Assembly (NCBI GenBank): GCA_017429345.1
Contig: JAFRPB010000217.1
Coordinates: 1 to 39,940, forward strand
Length of the DNA: 39,940 nucleotides
DNA from: Clostridia bacterium
GTDB taxonomy: Bacteria; Bacillota; Clostridia; Oscillospirales; Acutalibacteraceae
Direction of reading: 5' to 3'
Shown: one piece after another, positions 32,145 through 39,744 of the stretch
Numbering within the stretch: position 1 is the stretch's first letter
Layout: each line of letters opens with the position of its first letter
Position numbers and translations under genes: made by a program
Notes under the pieces: model-generated
Database searches by the model: none
Told to the model about the DNA's origin: nothing
What the model saw: the letters and a program-made list of their open reading frames with translations, nothing else

Positions 32145-33500
32145 ATGACTTACAGGGAATATTACGGCGAATACACGGGAACACATCTGCGCACGGGCGT
32201 TCGCTACGCGTGGCGGATGCGCGTACCGGCGGGGGACGGGCCCTTCGGGCTGATCGTGACGCACGACGGATTGAATGAAGCGCATGCAAACGCGGCGTTC
32301 GCTCTCGCGAAGACGGGCGAAATGCCTCCCTGCGCCGTGCTCGGCGTGAGCCCCGGCGTGACGCCGCCCTCGCTGCCCGGCGGCGCGGAACGGAATATGC
32401 GGTTCAACGACTACGATATGTTCGATTCCCGTTACGCCGATTTTCTCGTCGACGAGCTGATCCCGGCGCTGATGGAGAAGTTCGGTCTGAACATCTCTCC
32501 CCTGCCGGACATGCACATGATCTGCGGCGGCTCCTCCGGCGGGATCTCCGCGTGGAACGGCGTCTGGTTCCGCAACGATTATTTCCGCCGCGCTTACTTA
32601 AGCAGCCCGACCTTTTCCGCCATGGCGCGGGGGAATATCGCCCCCGTGCAGATGCGTCTGTTTGAGACGAAGCCCATCCGCGTTTACATTGACTGGTCCG
32701 AGGATGAACCGGACGATTATTTCGGCAGCTCCTACTGCGCCGCGATGGAAGGCCGCCTCGCGCTTGCGTTCGCGAACTACGATTATAAATGGAGCTATCA
32801 CCCCGGCGAGGGACACTGCAGCCGGTGGGGAAATGAGGAATTCGCGAAGGAGGTCCTGCGTTTTCTCTGGCGCGCCTGGGATACCGAACCCATCCGGCCG
32901 CGGGGACTTTCGAAGCGCGTGTCGGAGCTGATCGACGCAAACGAACCGTGGCGGCGCACGGACGAAGCGTTCCCGCCCCCTGCGCCCTGCGCCGTAGCCG
33001 GCGGCGTTTATGAGGTCCGGGACGGCGCGGTCGTCTTTGAAAAAAACGGAAAACAAACCGCCGCGGCGGAGGGCTTCCCTGCCCCGACCGCCGTCGCGCT
33101 CTCCTCCGACGGCTGGCGGCTGTATATCGCCGACCGTACCCGCGCCTGCGTTTACGCCGCGTCAATTCAAAGCGACGGTTCGCTGACGGACCTCAAGCCT
33201 CTGTGCTCGCTGCAGACCGCGACGGACCCGCAGGACCCCGGCGCGTTCGGTCTGTGCGTATCGGAGGACGACTGGACGCTCGCCGCCACCGGGCTCGGCG
33301 TGCAGTGCGTGCGCTCCTTCGGACTTGTGGACGCGATCCTGCCCCTGCCTGGGAACGCAGTACCGAAACAAATACGCCTTTCCGGCAATCTGCTGTACGC
33401 CGATTGCGGCGACGCGGTATTTTGCAGGAAAATGAAGATCCGGGGAAAACAGCCCGGCGACAAGCCCTCCCCGCCGAAGCATAACGGATATTATGATTGA
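32145..33500 (+). CDS. esterase fused to a partial SMP-30/gluconolactonase-like propeller
   Basis: 451 residues. The N-terminal alpha/beta-hydrolase (about 1-265) belongs to the enterochelin-esterase/esterase D type. The nucleophile S131 sits in GGSSGG (128-133), and the catalytic His is probably H224 (GEGHCSRWG). The C-terminal part (about 285-440) has propeller blades of the SMP-30/gluconolactonase type (PTAVALSSDGWRLYIADRTRACVYA, DPGAFGLCVSEDDWTLAATG) but is too short for a full six-blade propeller. There is no signal peptide, so it is likely cytosolic. The combination suggests cleavage of a sugar ester or lactone. CGGGAGGC is upstream. It is the last gene before a strong terminator. Confidence 0.78.
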   Translation: MTYREYYGEYTGTHLRTGVRYAWRMRVPAGDGPFGLIVTHDGLNEAHANAAFALAKTGEMPPCAVLGVSPGVTPPSLPGGAERNMRFNDYDMFDSRYADFLVDELIPALMEKFGLNISPLPDMHMICGGSSGGISAWNGVWFRNDYFRRAYLSSPTFSAMARGNIAPVQMRLFETKPIRVYIDWSEDEPDDYFGSSYCAAMEGRLALAFANYDYKWSYHPGEGHCSRWGNEEFAKEVLRFLWRAWDTEPIRPRGLSKRVSELIDANEPWRRTDEAFPPPAPCAVAGGVYEVRDGAVVFEKNGKQTAAAEGFPAPTAVALSSDGWRLYIADRTRACVYAASIQSDGSLTDLKPLCSLQTATDPQDPGAFGLCVSEDDWTLAATGLGVQCVRSFGLVDAILPLPGNAVPKQIRLSGNLLYADCGDAVFCRKMKIRGKQPGDKPSPPKHNGYYD

Positions 33501-33506
33501 CACCCG

Positions 33507-33580
33507 GTTTTCGTTATCCGAACTCCGACGTCCGAACTCCGATATCCGTTTTCCGATATCCGATCCCCGATATCCGACCG
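33507..33580. repeat. degenerate 7-bp tandem repeat
   Basis: About ten units of the type GAACTCC, GATATCC, GACGTCC, GTTTTCC, with period 7, directly after an unrelated gene. It resembles the heptads at 29460, 30211 and 39745 in period but not in sequence. Confidence 0.7.
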
Positions 33581-33588
33581 ATAAAAAG

Positions 33589-33635
33589 ACAAAGAGCGCC
33601 GCGGCTTTTGCGTGCCGCGGCGCTCTTTGTTTTTC
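33589..33635. terminator. strong bidirectional terminator
   Basis: A perfect 17-bp stem (33589-33605 with 33614-33630), loop TTTTGCGT, TTTTT on the right and AAAAA on the left. It serves the esterase operon and the minus-strand peptide gene ending at 33648. Confidence 0.9.
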
Positions 33636-33647
33636 GTATTCGCTGTT

Positions 33648-33851
33648 TTATAATTTATACAGTTTTCTGCCGAGCTGCAGCTTCTGAGCCTTTTTGCTGT
33701 TGGGGCAGCCGTAGTAGCAGATGACCTCGCCGGGATCAGGCAGATCGTGACCGGGATCTTCGGTGAGCTTTTCAATCGTGCCGTTGTCTCCGATGATAAG
33801 CGCGATCAGCTTTTTGATCAGGGCAATGATCTTTTTAATAAACTCAAGCAT
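33648..33851 (-). CDS. 67-residue amphipathic peptide, possible substrate of the upstream radical SAM protein
   Basis: The N-terminal 20 residues (MLEFIKKIIALIKKLIALII) form a strongly amphipathic cationic helix. A polar stretch (GDNGTIEKLTEDPG), HDLPDPGEV, and then CYYGC with Pro and a basic tail (SKKAQKL...RKLYKL) follow. An excellent Shine-Dalgarno (AAAGGAGG, 33861-33868) supports translation. It lies 92 bp downstream of the radical SAM/JAMM gene on the same strand and ends at a strong terminator. There is no Sec signal peptide. The helix resembles the tails of the 1944-5433 proteins in character, not in sequence. It could be a RiPP-like precursor, a membrane-active peptide or simply a small membrane protein. 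The pairing is inferred from position only. Confidence 0.65.
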   Translation of the reverse strand: MLEFIKKIIALIKKLIALIIGDNGTIEKLTEDPGHDLPDPGEVICYYGCPNSKKAQKLQLGRKLYKL

Positions 33852-33890
33852 GGCAAAGAACCTCCTTTTTATGATATCGATTTATAATAT

Positions 33891-33908
33891 CGCGGGCAAA
33901 GACCCGCG
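33891..33908 (-). other. GC-rich hairpin between radical SAM and peptide genes
   Basis: CGCGGG (33891-33896) pairs with CCCGCG (33903-33908). No T run follows on the minus strand, and no convincing -35 box precedes the AT stretch 33881-33889. It may be a processing or partial-termination hairpin that sets the ratio of peptide to enzyme; that is inference. Confidence 0.35.
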
Positions 33909-33943
33909 GACGAGCCGGGAAAGGCGACAAAAGCGCTTGACGC

Positions 33944-35530
33944 TCACACTTCCGGAACGATCAGCTTCGCCTGACGAAGCTCCTTCCCGTAATAAGCGCC
34001 CATCGACGCGTCTTCGGGATTGACGAGAACGCCGACGTAGAAACCGTATTTTTTCAGCATCCGGGCGTGGATCAGATCGTCGCCCACGCTGTACTGCAGC
34101 TCGCTCTGCGTCGGGTGACTGTGGATAAAGCCGAGGAATCGCATCGGCTTCCCGGCGCTGCACTCGCTGCCGGGGAGCGCCCTGTCGGAGCTCTTATAAT
34201 AATTATTATTGATTATTTTCAGCTCTTTGTCAACCGTTTTTAAGATTTTTGTGCTGAAAATCGCGTTATCCGCCGCCCGGAACGCTCCGTCGCAGGGAAT
34301 CACATACCTCACAACGCCCGTATTGCCGCAGACAAACCCGATCAGCGCCATTTGCTGCTCATACATTGACTGCGGATTCTTCCGGCCGAGATGAAAATAC
34401 TGCTTGATCGAAGAAAACGCGTCCGGCTCGATCAGCAGCTCGACCGCGTCCTCCTCGCCGGAGGAGATCTCATAGATGCTGACGTCGGGATACCGCGCGA
34501 ACAGAGAATCCTTATACTTTTGCATATCCGGTTTCTCAATAAAGTCCCGATAGCAGAAGATCGGTTCGTTTTTGTCAAAATCCGTCGTATGCAGGGAATC
34601 TCCCCTGCACCCGTCCCGGTGCGGGCAGGCGCCGCATTTTTCCGGCAGAGTTCTGTTTCTGAAACGGGTAAAACGGTTTTTCCATACCTCGCCGAAGCTG
34701 TCGGTCAGAATATTTCCCTGAATCAGCTCCTCCCTTCGCTCGACGTTCGGACAGACGAAAATATCGCCGTTCACAAGGATCGAAGCCGTATAAATGCCGG
34801 CGAAGCAGAAAAACGTTCTGTTATCGAGAAGTTTTCCGAGGTAATGCGGGCAGCCCCAGATGATTTTCGTGCCGCGCCGCTTCGCGTTGAGCTTGTTGAC
34901 CAGCCCCGTGAAATACAGAATTTCTTCCCGCGTCAGCAAAAGCTCGGTATTATCCAGCGCGCGCCCGATCGGATCCATAAAGCTGACGCGTATCGAATCG
35001 AGCCCCACGGTATTCAGAATGCCGTACAGCGTCTCAAACTCGTATACGTTGCGGCGGTTCGCCGTGAACGTCACCTGAATGTGATCGAGGAAATCCGCCT
35101 TTCTGAGTTTCCTGAGAGCCTTGATGATATGATCCCAGCTTCCAGGCAGATGCCGCAGCTCATCGTGCGTCTCCCGAAGTCCGTCTACGCTGACGGTAAC
35201 GGTTTTCATTCCGCTTGACTTCATTTTTTCGATCGACGCATCCGTGATCAGAGATCCGTTCGTCACCATGCCCCACTCAAAACCCATATCGGACGCCTGC
35301 GACATGATCTCAAACAGATCGCGGCGCAGCAGCGGTTCGCCGCCGGTGATATTCAGCATGGTATATGTGCCGATATTATCTTTGATATCCCGCAGCGCGG
35401 CAAGAATCTGCTCTTTTGACAGGATCTCCTCACTGTGGATATCGCACCTGCTGCCGCACTGGTCGCAGGCGGCGTTGCATTTTTTCGTTATCTCGATCAA
35501 AAGGGTATAAAGCGGATATTCTTCCTGCAT
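33944..35530 (-). CDS. radical SAM/SPASM protein fused to a C-terminal JAMM (MPN/JAB) domain
   Basis: 528 residues. The radical SAM domain (about 8-215) carries C18-x3-C22-x2-C25 and the SAM-binding GGEP (63-66). A SPASM-like region follows (about 227-310), with cysteines C227, C242, C260, C299, C302 and C308 (CGACPHRDGC). The C-terminal domain (about 388-528) has the JAMM metal site: E391, H470-x-H472-P, S481-x2-D484. The HxH-to-Ser gap is one residue longer than usual. SPASM proteins install cross-links or other changes on peptides and JAMM domains cut isopeptide or peptide bonds, so maturation and cleavage of one peptide is possible. ATG 35530 has GGTGATC upstream. No transporter or other protease is adjacent. 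Confidence 0.88.
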   Translation of the reverse strand: MQEEYPLYTLLIEITKKCNAACDQCGSRCDIHSEEILSKEQILAALRDIKDNIGTYTMLNITGGEPLLRRDLFEIMSQASDMGFEWGMVTNGSLITDASIEKMKSSGMKTVTVSVDGLRETHDELRHLPGSWDHIIKALRKLRKADFLDHIQVTFTANRRNVYEFETLYGILNTVGLDSIRVSFMDPIGRALDNTELLLTREEILYFTGLVNKLNAKRRGTKIIWGCPHYLGKLLDNRTFFCFAGIYTASILVNGDIFVCPNVERREELIQGNILTDSFGEVWKNRFTRFRNRTLPEKCGACPHRDGCRGDSLHTTDFDKNEPIFCYRDFIEKPDMQKYKDSLFARYPDVSIYEISSGEEDAVELLIEPDAFSSIKQYFHLGRKNPQSMYEQQMALIGFVCGNTGVVRYVIPCDGAFRAADNAIFSTKILKTVDKELKIINNNYYKSSDRALPGSECSAGKPMRFLGFIHSHPTQSELQYSVGDDLIHARMLKKYGFYVGVLVNPEDASMGAYYGKELRQAKLIVPEV

Positions 35531-35605
35531 ACCGATCACCGTATGACGCGTTCCGTCGGGAAAACGGAACAGATTTCTGTAATTTGTTTTTATTCTTTCA
35601 TTTAT

Positions 35606-35634
35606 AATTTATCACAAAACCGGGCTTTTGTCAA
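35606..35634 (-). promoter_or_regulatory. promoter of the radical SAM-JAMM gene
   Basis: On the minus strand, TTGACA (35629-35634), 17 bases, TAAATT (35606-35611). It is about 75 bases before the ATG at 35530. The -35 is perfect; the -10 matches 4 of 6 positions. Confidence 0.6.
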
Positions 35635-35719
35635 TCGGACAAGCATAAAGATCTTATGACACAACGGCAGAACGCGTATCAAAGAGCGCCGGCACACTAT
35701 AAATAAAAATAGAATAATA

Positions 35720-35748
35720 TTGACAAAAAAAACATATAGTATTATAAT
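35720..35748 (+). promoter_or_regulatory. consensus sigma-70 promoter of the second symporter operon
   Basis: TTGACA (35720-35725), 17 bases, TATAAT (35743-35748), both perfect. The start codon follows at 35831 with AAAAAAGGAG upstream. Confidence 0.85.
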
Positions 35749-35830
35749 ATTCTATACATAATTTTTCATAAGCGTTGTTTTTTCGGCTTTTTCTGCAAAA
35801 GAACGACGCGCGAAAAAAGGAGTGATGATC

Positions 35831-36718
35831 GTGTCATCCTGTCCGAAATGCGGCAAGAAACTGCACCTGTTCAACGTCAGCCAGTTCTGCCCCGCCTGCG
35901 GTGTGAATATGCGCTTCGTCAAGTTCGAAGAGGATTTCTACCGCGAGGCGAAGATCGCGGAGCTCTCCCAGGCGGCGATGGGCGTGAAGATCAAGCGCTT
36001 CAAGGCGTCCTTCGTCGGCTCGAAGCTGACCTATCTGCGCATCGCGCTGATGTTTCTGCCGGTCTTCTCCCTGCTGATCCCCCACGGCGGCTTCACGCTG
36101 ACGCTGCCGTATAAAGAGACGGCGATCTCCTTCGGCGCGCTTGGGCTCTATCAGCTCTTCAGCGGCGGAGATCTGGGCTACCTGACGCAGATGACCGCCT
36201 CCGGCGTATCGGGCGGCGCGTTCTCTGCGCTGGTCGCGGCGCTCTACGCCTATCTCGCCGTCGCCGTCTGCGCCGTTCTGGTGCTGCTGCTGAGCATTTT
36301 CTGTTTCATCAGCATCAAAAACATGCAGAAGATCCTCGCCGTCGTCGCTTCTCTGGGCGTCGTCGCGAGCGTCGCGGCGATCGCGCTGATCGCGCGGTTC
36401 GTCTCCGTCGCCGGGTCGATTCCCCTGATCGAGGCGAAGAACGGTTTCGGGCTTTACGTCACGATCCTTCTGTTCGCGGCGGTGATCGTGAATAACGTCC
36501 TTCTGATCAAACATCCCGTCCCCGTGGAATACACCGAGGGCGCCGTCGAGCGCGCCGCGATGTGGAAACGCGTCCGTTCCGGCGAGGTAAAGATCGACGA
36601 TCTGCCCCAGCCTGTGGTCGTGACCGAGGCGACGAAGAAGATCGACGAGGAGATCGCGAAGGAAGAAGCGTCCTACGAAGAAAAATTAGCGCAGAAGGAG
36701 GCGGCGAAAAATGGCTGA
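35831..36718 (+). CDS. zinc-ribbon membrane protein
   Basis: 295 residues from a GTG at 35831. The N-terminal zinc ribbon (CPKC at 4-7, CPAC near 20-23) and the next 25 residues align with the small protein at 1677-1871. Then come about five transmembrane helices (about 65-235; IALMFLPVFSLLIP, YAYLAVAVCAVLVLLL, ILAVVASLGVVASVAAIALIA, LYVTILLFAAVIV) and a cytoplasmic helical tail (DEEIAKEEASYEEKLAQKEA). GTG 35831 is preferred because AAAGGAG at 35817-35822 is 8 bases upstream; GTG 35822 and ATG 35825 are too close to it. The function is unknown. It overlaps the next gene (ATGGCTGA), so the pair is coupled. Confidence 0.82.
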   Translation: MSSCPKCGKKLHLFNVSQFCPACGVNMRFVKFEEDFYREAKIAELSQAAMGVKIKRFKASFVGSKLTYLRIALMFLPVFSLLIPHGGFTLTLPYKETAISFGALGLYQLFSGGDLGYLTQMTASGVSGGAFSALVAALYAYLAVAVCAVLVLLLSIFCFISIKNMQKILAVVASLGVVASVAAIALIARFVSVAGSIPLIEAKNGFGLYVTILLFAAVIVNNVLLIKHPVPVEYTEGAVERAAMWKRVRSGEVKIDDLPQPVVVTEATKKIDEEIAKEEASYEEKLAQKEAAKNG

Positions 36719-38126
36719 CGACGTCATAAAAAAGGGCAAAGGCGCCGCGCTGAGCGAAGAAAACGTCAGCAAATACAAGTGGGTCTACCCTGCCGTGATC
36801 GCTCTGCTGTGCGTGATCTTCGTCGTCGGCATCGGCTACGGACTCGTTACCGTTCTCCAGATGGAGGGCAGCGACCCGCCCGTGGTGCTGACCGACGGGC
36901 TCACCCCCGCGCCGCAGACGAAAGAAGAAGCGGCGGACTACTTCAACAAAGTGCTTGAGAAGGCGCTCGCGGAAAAACCGGCGTTTTCCGAAGAAGAGAC
37001 CTTCGGGATCAACGAAGACAGCATACAGACCGACGGCGGCGATCTGCTGCTCTCGACGCTGAAATACGTCCGTTCCGACTTCGAAGCTCATCTCGACGGG
37101 ACTTTTGAAAAGAAAACGGCGAATTTCTTCGAAGGCTTTTCGCAGTATCTCGACGTTCCCGCGCTCACCGCGGCGGATATCGAAGACTTTACCTGTGAAT
37201 ACGTCGATTTCATCTGTCCCTCCTGCGGCCAGACCAGCGGCGAGCTTCTCGACGGCTGCGAAAACTGCGGCTCCGAGAAACCGTACCGGAAGCACTACCG
37301 CGACAATTACACCGTCAACCTGACCCTCGTTCCGGGCAGCGCGGCGGCGGAAAAACTCTTCCCCGCCCGCACGAAGCCCGAGACGGACGCGCTGCTGGGC
37401 GACGGACTGAACGAGGTCGCCGGGATCGGTTCGCTGACGACGGCCTACGACAAATTCACGATCCGTTTCGAGGCTGTCCGCGCGACTGACGACCTGCTCA
37501 CGCTGCGCTTTATAAAAGATATGACCGTCGATGGCGCGCTTGACTTCCTCGGCGAGTTCGCCTCCGTCGGCAGCGCAAAGGTCGGCGCTTGCGTATCAGA
37601 CGCGAAGATCTGCCGATTCACCTGGCCGGGGCTCTCCCTTGACCAGAAAACGATGAATCTCGGCTTCGGCGATACCGACAACCTGATCGCGACGCTGATC
37701 TGCGACGATCCGACCCAATACGGCGCGACGTGGACCAGCTCCGACGAGAGCGTCGTCTCCGTGGACGACGAGGGCTATCTGAAAGCGGGCAAAGAACCCG
37801 GCAAGGCGACGATCACCGCGGAATACGAATTCGGCGGCAAGACCTTCTCGGATTCCTGCGAGGTCAGCGTGCTGAACGCGGTCGAATCCATCCGTCTGAG
37901 CCGCCGTCATATGAAGCTCGCCGTCGGCGGAACGGGAACGCTCAAGGCGATCTTCTCCCCCGGCAAAGCCACGGTAAAAACCGTCAAATGGTATTCCGAG
38001 AATGAAAGCGTCGCCACGGTCGACGAGAACGGCGTCGTTACGGCGGTCTCGCCGGGTAAGGCGGTCATCTACGCCCTTTCGGACGACGGATATTTCAGAT
38101 CTTCCTGTGAGGTGAACGTGAAATGA
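36711..38126 (+). CDS. membrane protein with internal zinc ribbon and two BIG2 domains
   Basis: 471 residues. A basic N-terminus and one transmembrane helix (about 24-48; WVYPAVIALLCVIFVVGIGYGLVTVL) suggest that the body is outside. The middle has a helical region and a CPSCG...CENCG ribbon (about 168-187). The C-terminal 160 residues hold two BIG2 (bacterial immunoglobulin-like) domains with the usual TWTSSDESVVSVDDEGYLKA and KWYSENESVATVDENGVVTA strands. An extracytoplasmic zinc ribbon is unusual and the topology should be checked. It is coupled to the gene before (overlap of 8 bases) and the symporter after (ATGA). A subunit of a transport or sensing complex is inference. Confidence 0.83.
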   Translation: MADDVIKKGKGAALSEENVSKYKWVYPAVIALLCVIFVVGIGYGLVTVLQMEGSDPPVVLTDGLTPAPQTKEEAADYFNKVLEKALAEKPAFSEEETFGINEDSIQTDGGDLLLSTLKYVRSDFEAHLDGTFEKKTANFFEGFSQYLDVPALTAADIEDFTCEYVDFICPSCGQTSGELLDGCENCGSEKPYRKHYRDNYTVNLTLVPGSAAAEKLFPARTKPETDALLGDGLNEVAGIGSLTTAYDKFTIRFEAVRATDDLLTLRFIKDMTVDGALDFLGEFASVGSAKVGACVSDAKICRFTWPGLSLDQKTMNLGFGDTDNLIATLICDDPTQYGATWTSSDESVVSVDDEGYLKAGKEPGKATITAEYEFGGKTFSDSCEVSVLNAVESIRLSRRHMKLAVGGTGTLKAIFSPGKATVKTVKWYSENESVATVDENGVVTAVSPGKAVIYALSDDGYFRSSCEVNVK

Positions 38127-39739
38127 GTGAAAATGAACGCAAAGGCCAGCAGAAAAAGCTGACAGAGGTCATCTTTCAGGCGGAGGACAACTCCGCGCAG
38201 CGGATCGACCAGTCGCGGCTGAGCAGATACAGCCGTATCGCCATCCGCATGTTCCACACGCCGGTGCTTTCGGTCAAGGAAATGGTCTTCCCCGGCGTCG
38301 GCGAATTCGCGACCTCCCTTCTGACCGCCCTCGAGCAGTACAGAAAGCTCTACTTCCTGACGGTGCTGCACATCGACATCGTTTACGTCACGTGGATCGA
38401 GATGCTCATCGGCATCTACGACGTGCTCAACAACGTGCTGATGGGCATCGCCTACGACCACTCCCGCACCCGCTGGGGCAAGGCGCGCCCCTTCGTTGTT
38501 GCCGGCGCGATCCCCTACTACATGAGTACGATGATCTTATACAGCGGCGCGCTGTTTCTCGGGCATACGGCGAACAACGACCCGCGCAAGATCATCTTCG
38601 TCTTCGCGATGCTGTTCATCCAGGAGACCTTCTCCACGATCTACGGCATCCCCCGCGGCAATATGCTCACGCTGCAGACCGCGAACCCCGACGACCGTAT
38701 CAAGGTCGGTCTCATCCAGCAGTACGTCGGCTTCACCGCCTCGCAGGCTGTGTTCGCTTTCCTCGTGCCTCTGCTGGAGCTGATCAACAAGGGCTATCTC
38801 AGCATCCCGATGCCCTACGTATATCTGTTCTTCTCGTTCACCGCGGGTCTGACGGGCATGTTCGGCAATATGGCGATGGCGATCAAGTGCAAGGAGCGTA
38901 TCCTGCTGCAGCCCAAGCCCGCCCCCGTCACGAAGACGATCTTCTATATCCTTAAAAATAAATACGCCCTGCGCAACTTCCTCGCCGGCTTCTCCGTGAG
39001 CTGGTGGTCCAACGGCGGCTATAAGTGGGACGTCGTGACGCAGCAGGAGATCTTCGGCGGCACGATCCCGACGTTCTTCGCGTATCTGCCAAACAACGTA
39101 TTTACATACCTGAGCATCAGCCTGATCCCGAAATTCCAGAAGATCTTCAAGAACAACCGCAACGGCGTCATCATCCTGCGGCTGTGGGATCTGTTCTTCG
39201 CCCTGCTGATGGTCGCGATCGGCTGCCCGATCATGGCAAAAGAACGAAAGTGGGGCCTGGTCGCCCTGTACGCGATCTGCTTCGGCATCAACGGCATCAA
39301 CGACGGCCCCGCCCGCGTGTTCGAGGCGGAGCTGGGCAGAGAGATCAACGACTACACCGAGTATGTCACGGGCGAGCGCCCCGACGGCACCTTCGGCATG
39401 CTGCCCGACCTGATCAACAAGCTGACCGCTCCGCTGAATTCGCTGCTCACGATCTGGCTGTTCAAATGGTCCGGCTACGATCTGTCGCTCACGATGCTTC
39501 CCTGGTCGCAGGGCAGCAAGAAGGTCTATCAGAAGGTCTGGTTCATGTATATCGGCATCGGGATCTTCCCGGACGTCATCCGCATGATCCCGTATATATT
39601 CTACGACCTCGTCGGCGAGAAGCGCGAGAAGATGTATATCGCGCTCAACGAGCGCCGCGCGCTGCTGGCCAACGAGGACCAGGGCAACGCGGAACTCGAG
39701 GAGCTCATGGAGAGCATGGAAGAAGAAAAGAAGAACTGA
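38123..39739 (+). CDS. GPH-family (MFS) symporter
   Basis: 538 residues, about 12 helices, longer than the copy at 223-1680 because of an N-terminal cytoplasmic extension of about 70 residues. The family signature is present near 108-135 (YDVLNNVLMGIAYDHSRTRWGKARPF). The usual Asp-Pro pair of the signature is changed to N-N-V, so the ion-coupling site may differ. The C-terminus is acidic (EELMESMEEEKKN). It starts in an ATGA overlap with the BIG2 protein gene. The substrate is unknown. No terminator was seen after it; a heptad repeat begins a few bases on. Confidence 0.87.
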   Translation: MSENERKGQQKKLTEVIFQAEDNSAQRIDQSRLSRYSRIAIRMFHTPVLSVKEMVFPGVGEFATSLLTALEQYRKLYFLTVLHIDIVYVTWIEMLIGIYDVLNNVLMGIAYDHSRTRWGKARPFVVAGAIPYYMSTMILYSGALFLGHTANNDPRKIIFVFAMLFIQETFSTIYGIPRGNMLTLQTANPDDRIKVGLIQQYVGFTASQAVFAFLVPLLELINKGYLSIPMPYVYLFFSFTAGLTGMFGNMAMAIKCKERILLQPKPAPVTKTIFYILKNKYALRNFLAGFSVSWWSNGGYKWDVVTQQEIFGGTIPTFFAYLPNNVFTYLSISLIPKFQKIFKNNRNGVIILRLWDLFFALLMVAIGCPIMAKERKWGLVALYAICFGINGINDGPARVFEAELGREINDYTEYVTGERPDGTFGMLPDLINKLTAPLNSLLTIWLFKWSGYDLSLTMLPWSQGSKKVYQKVWFMYIGIGIFPDVIRMIPYIFYDLVGEKREKMYIALNERRALLANEDQGNAELEELMESMEEEKKN

Positions 39740-39744
39740 GGTTC

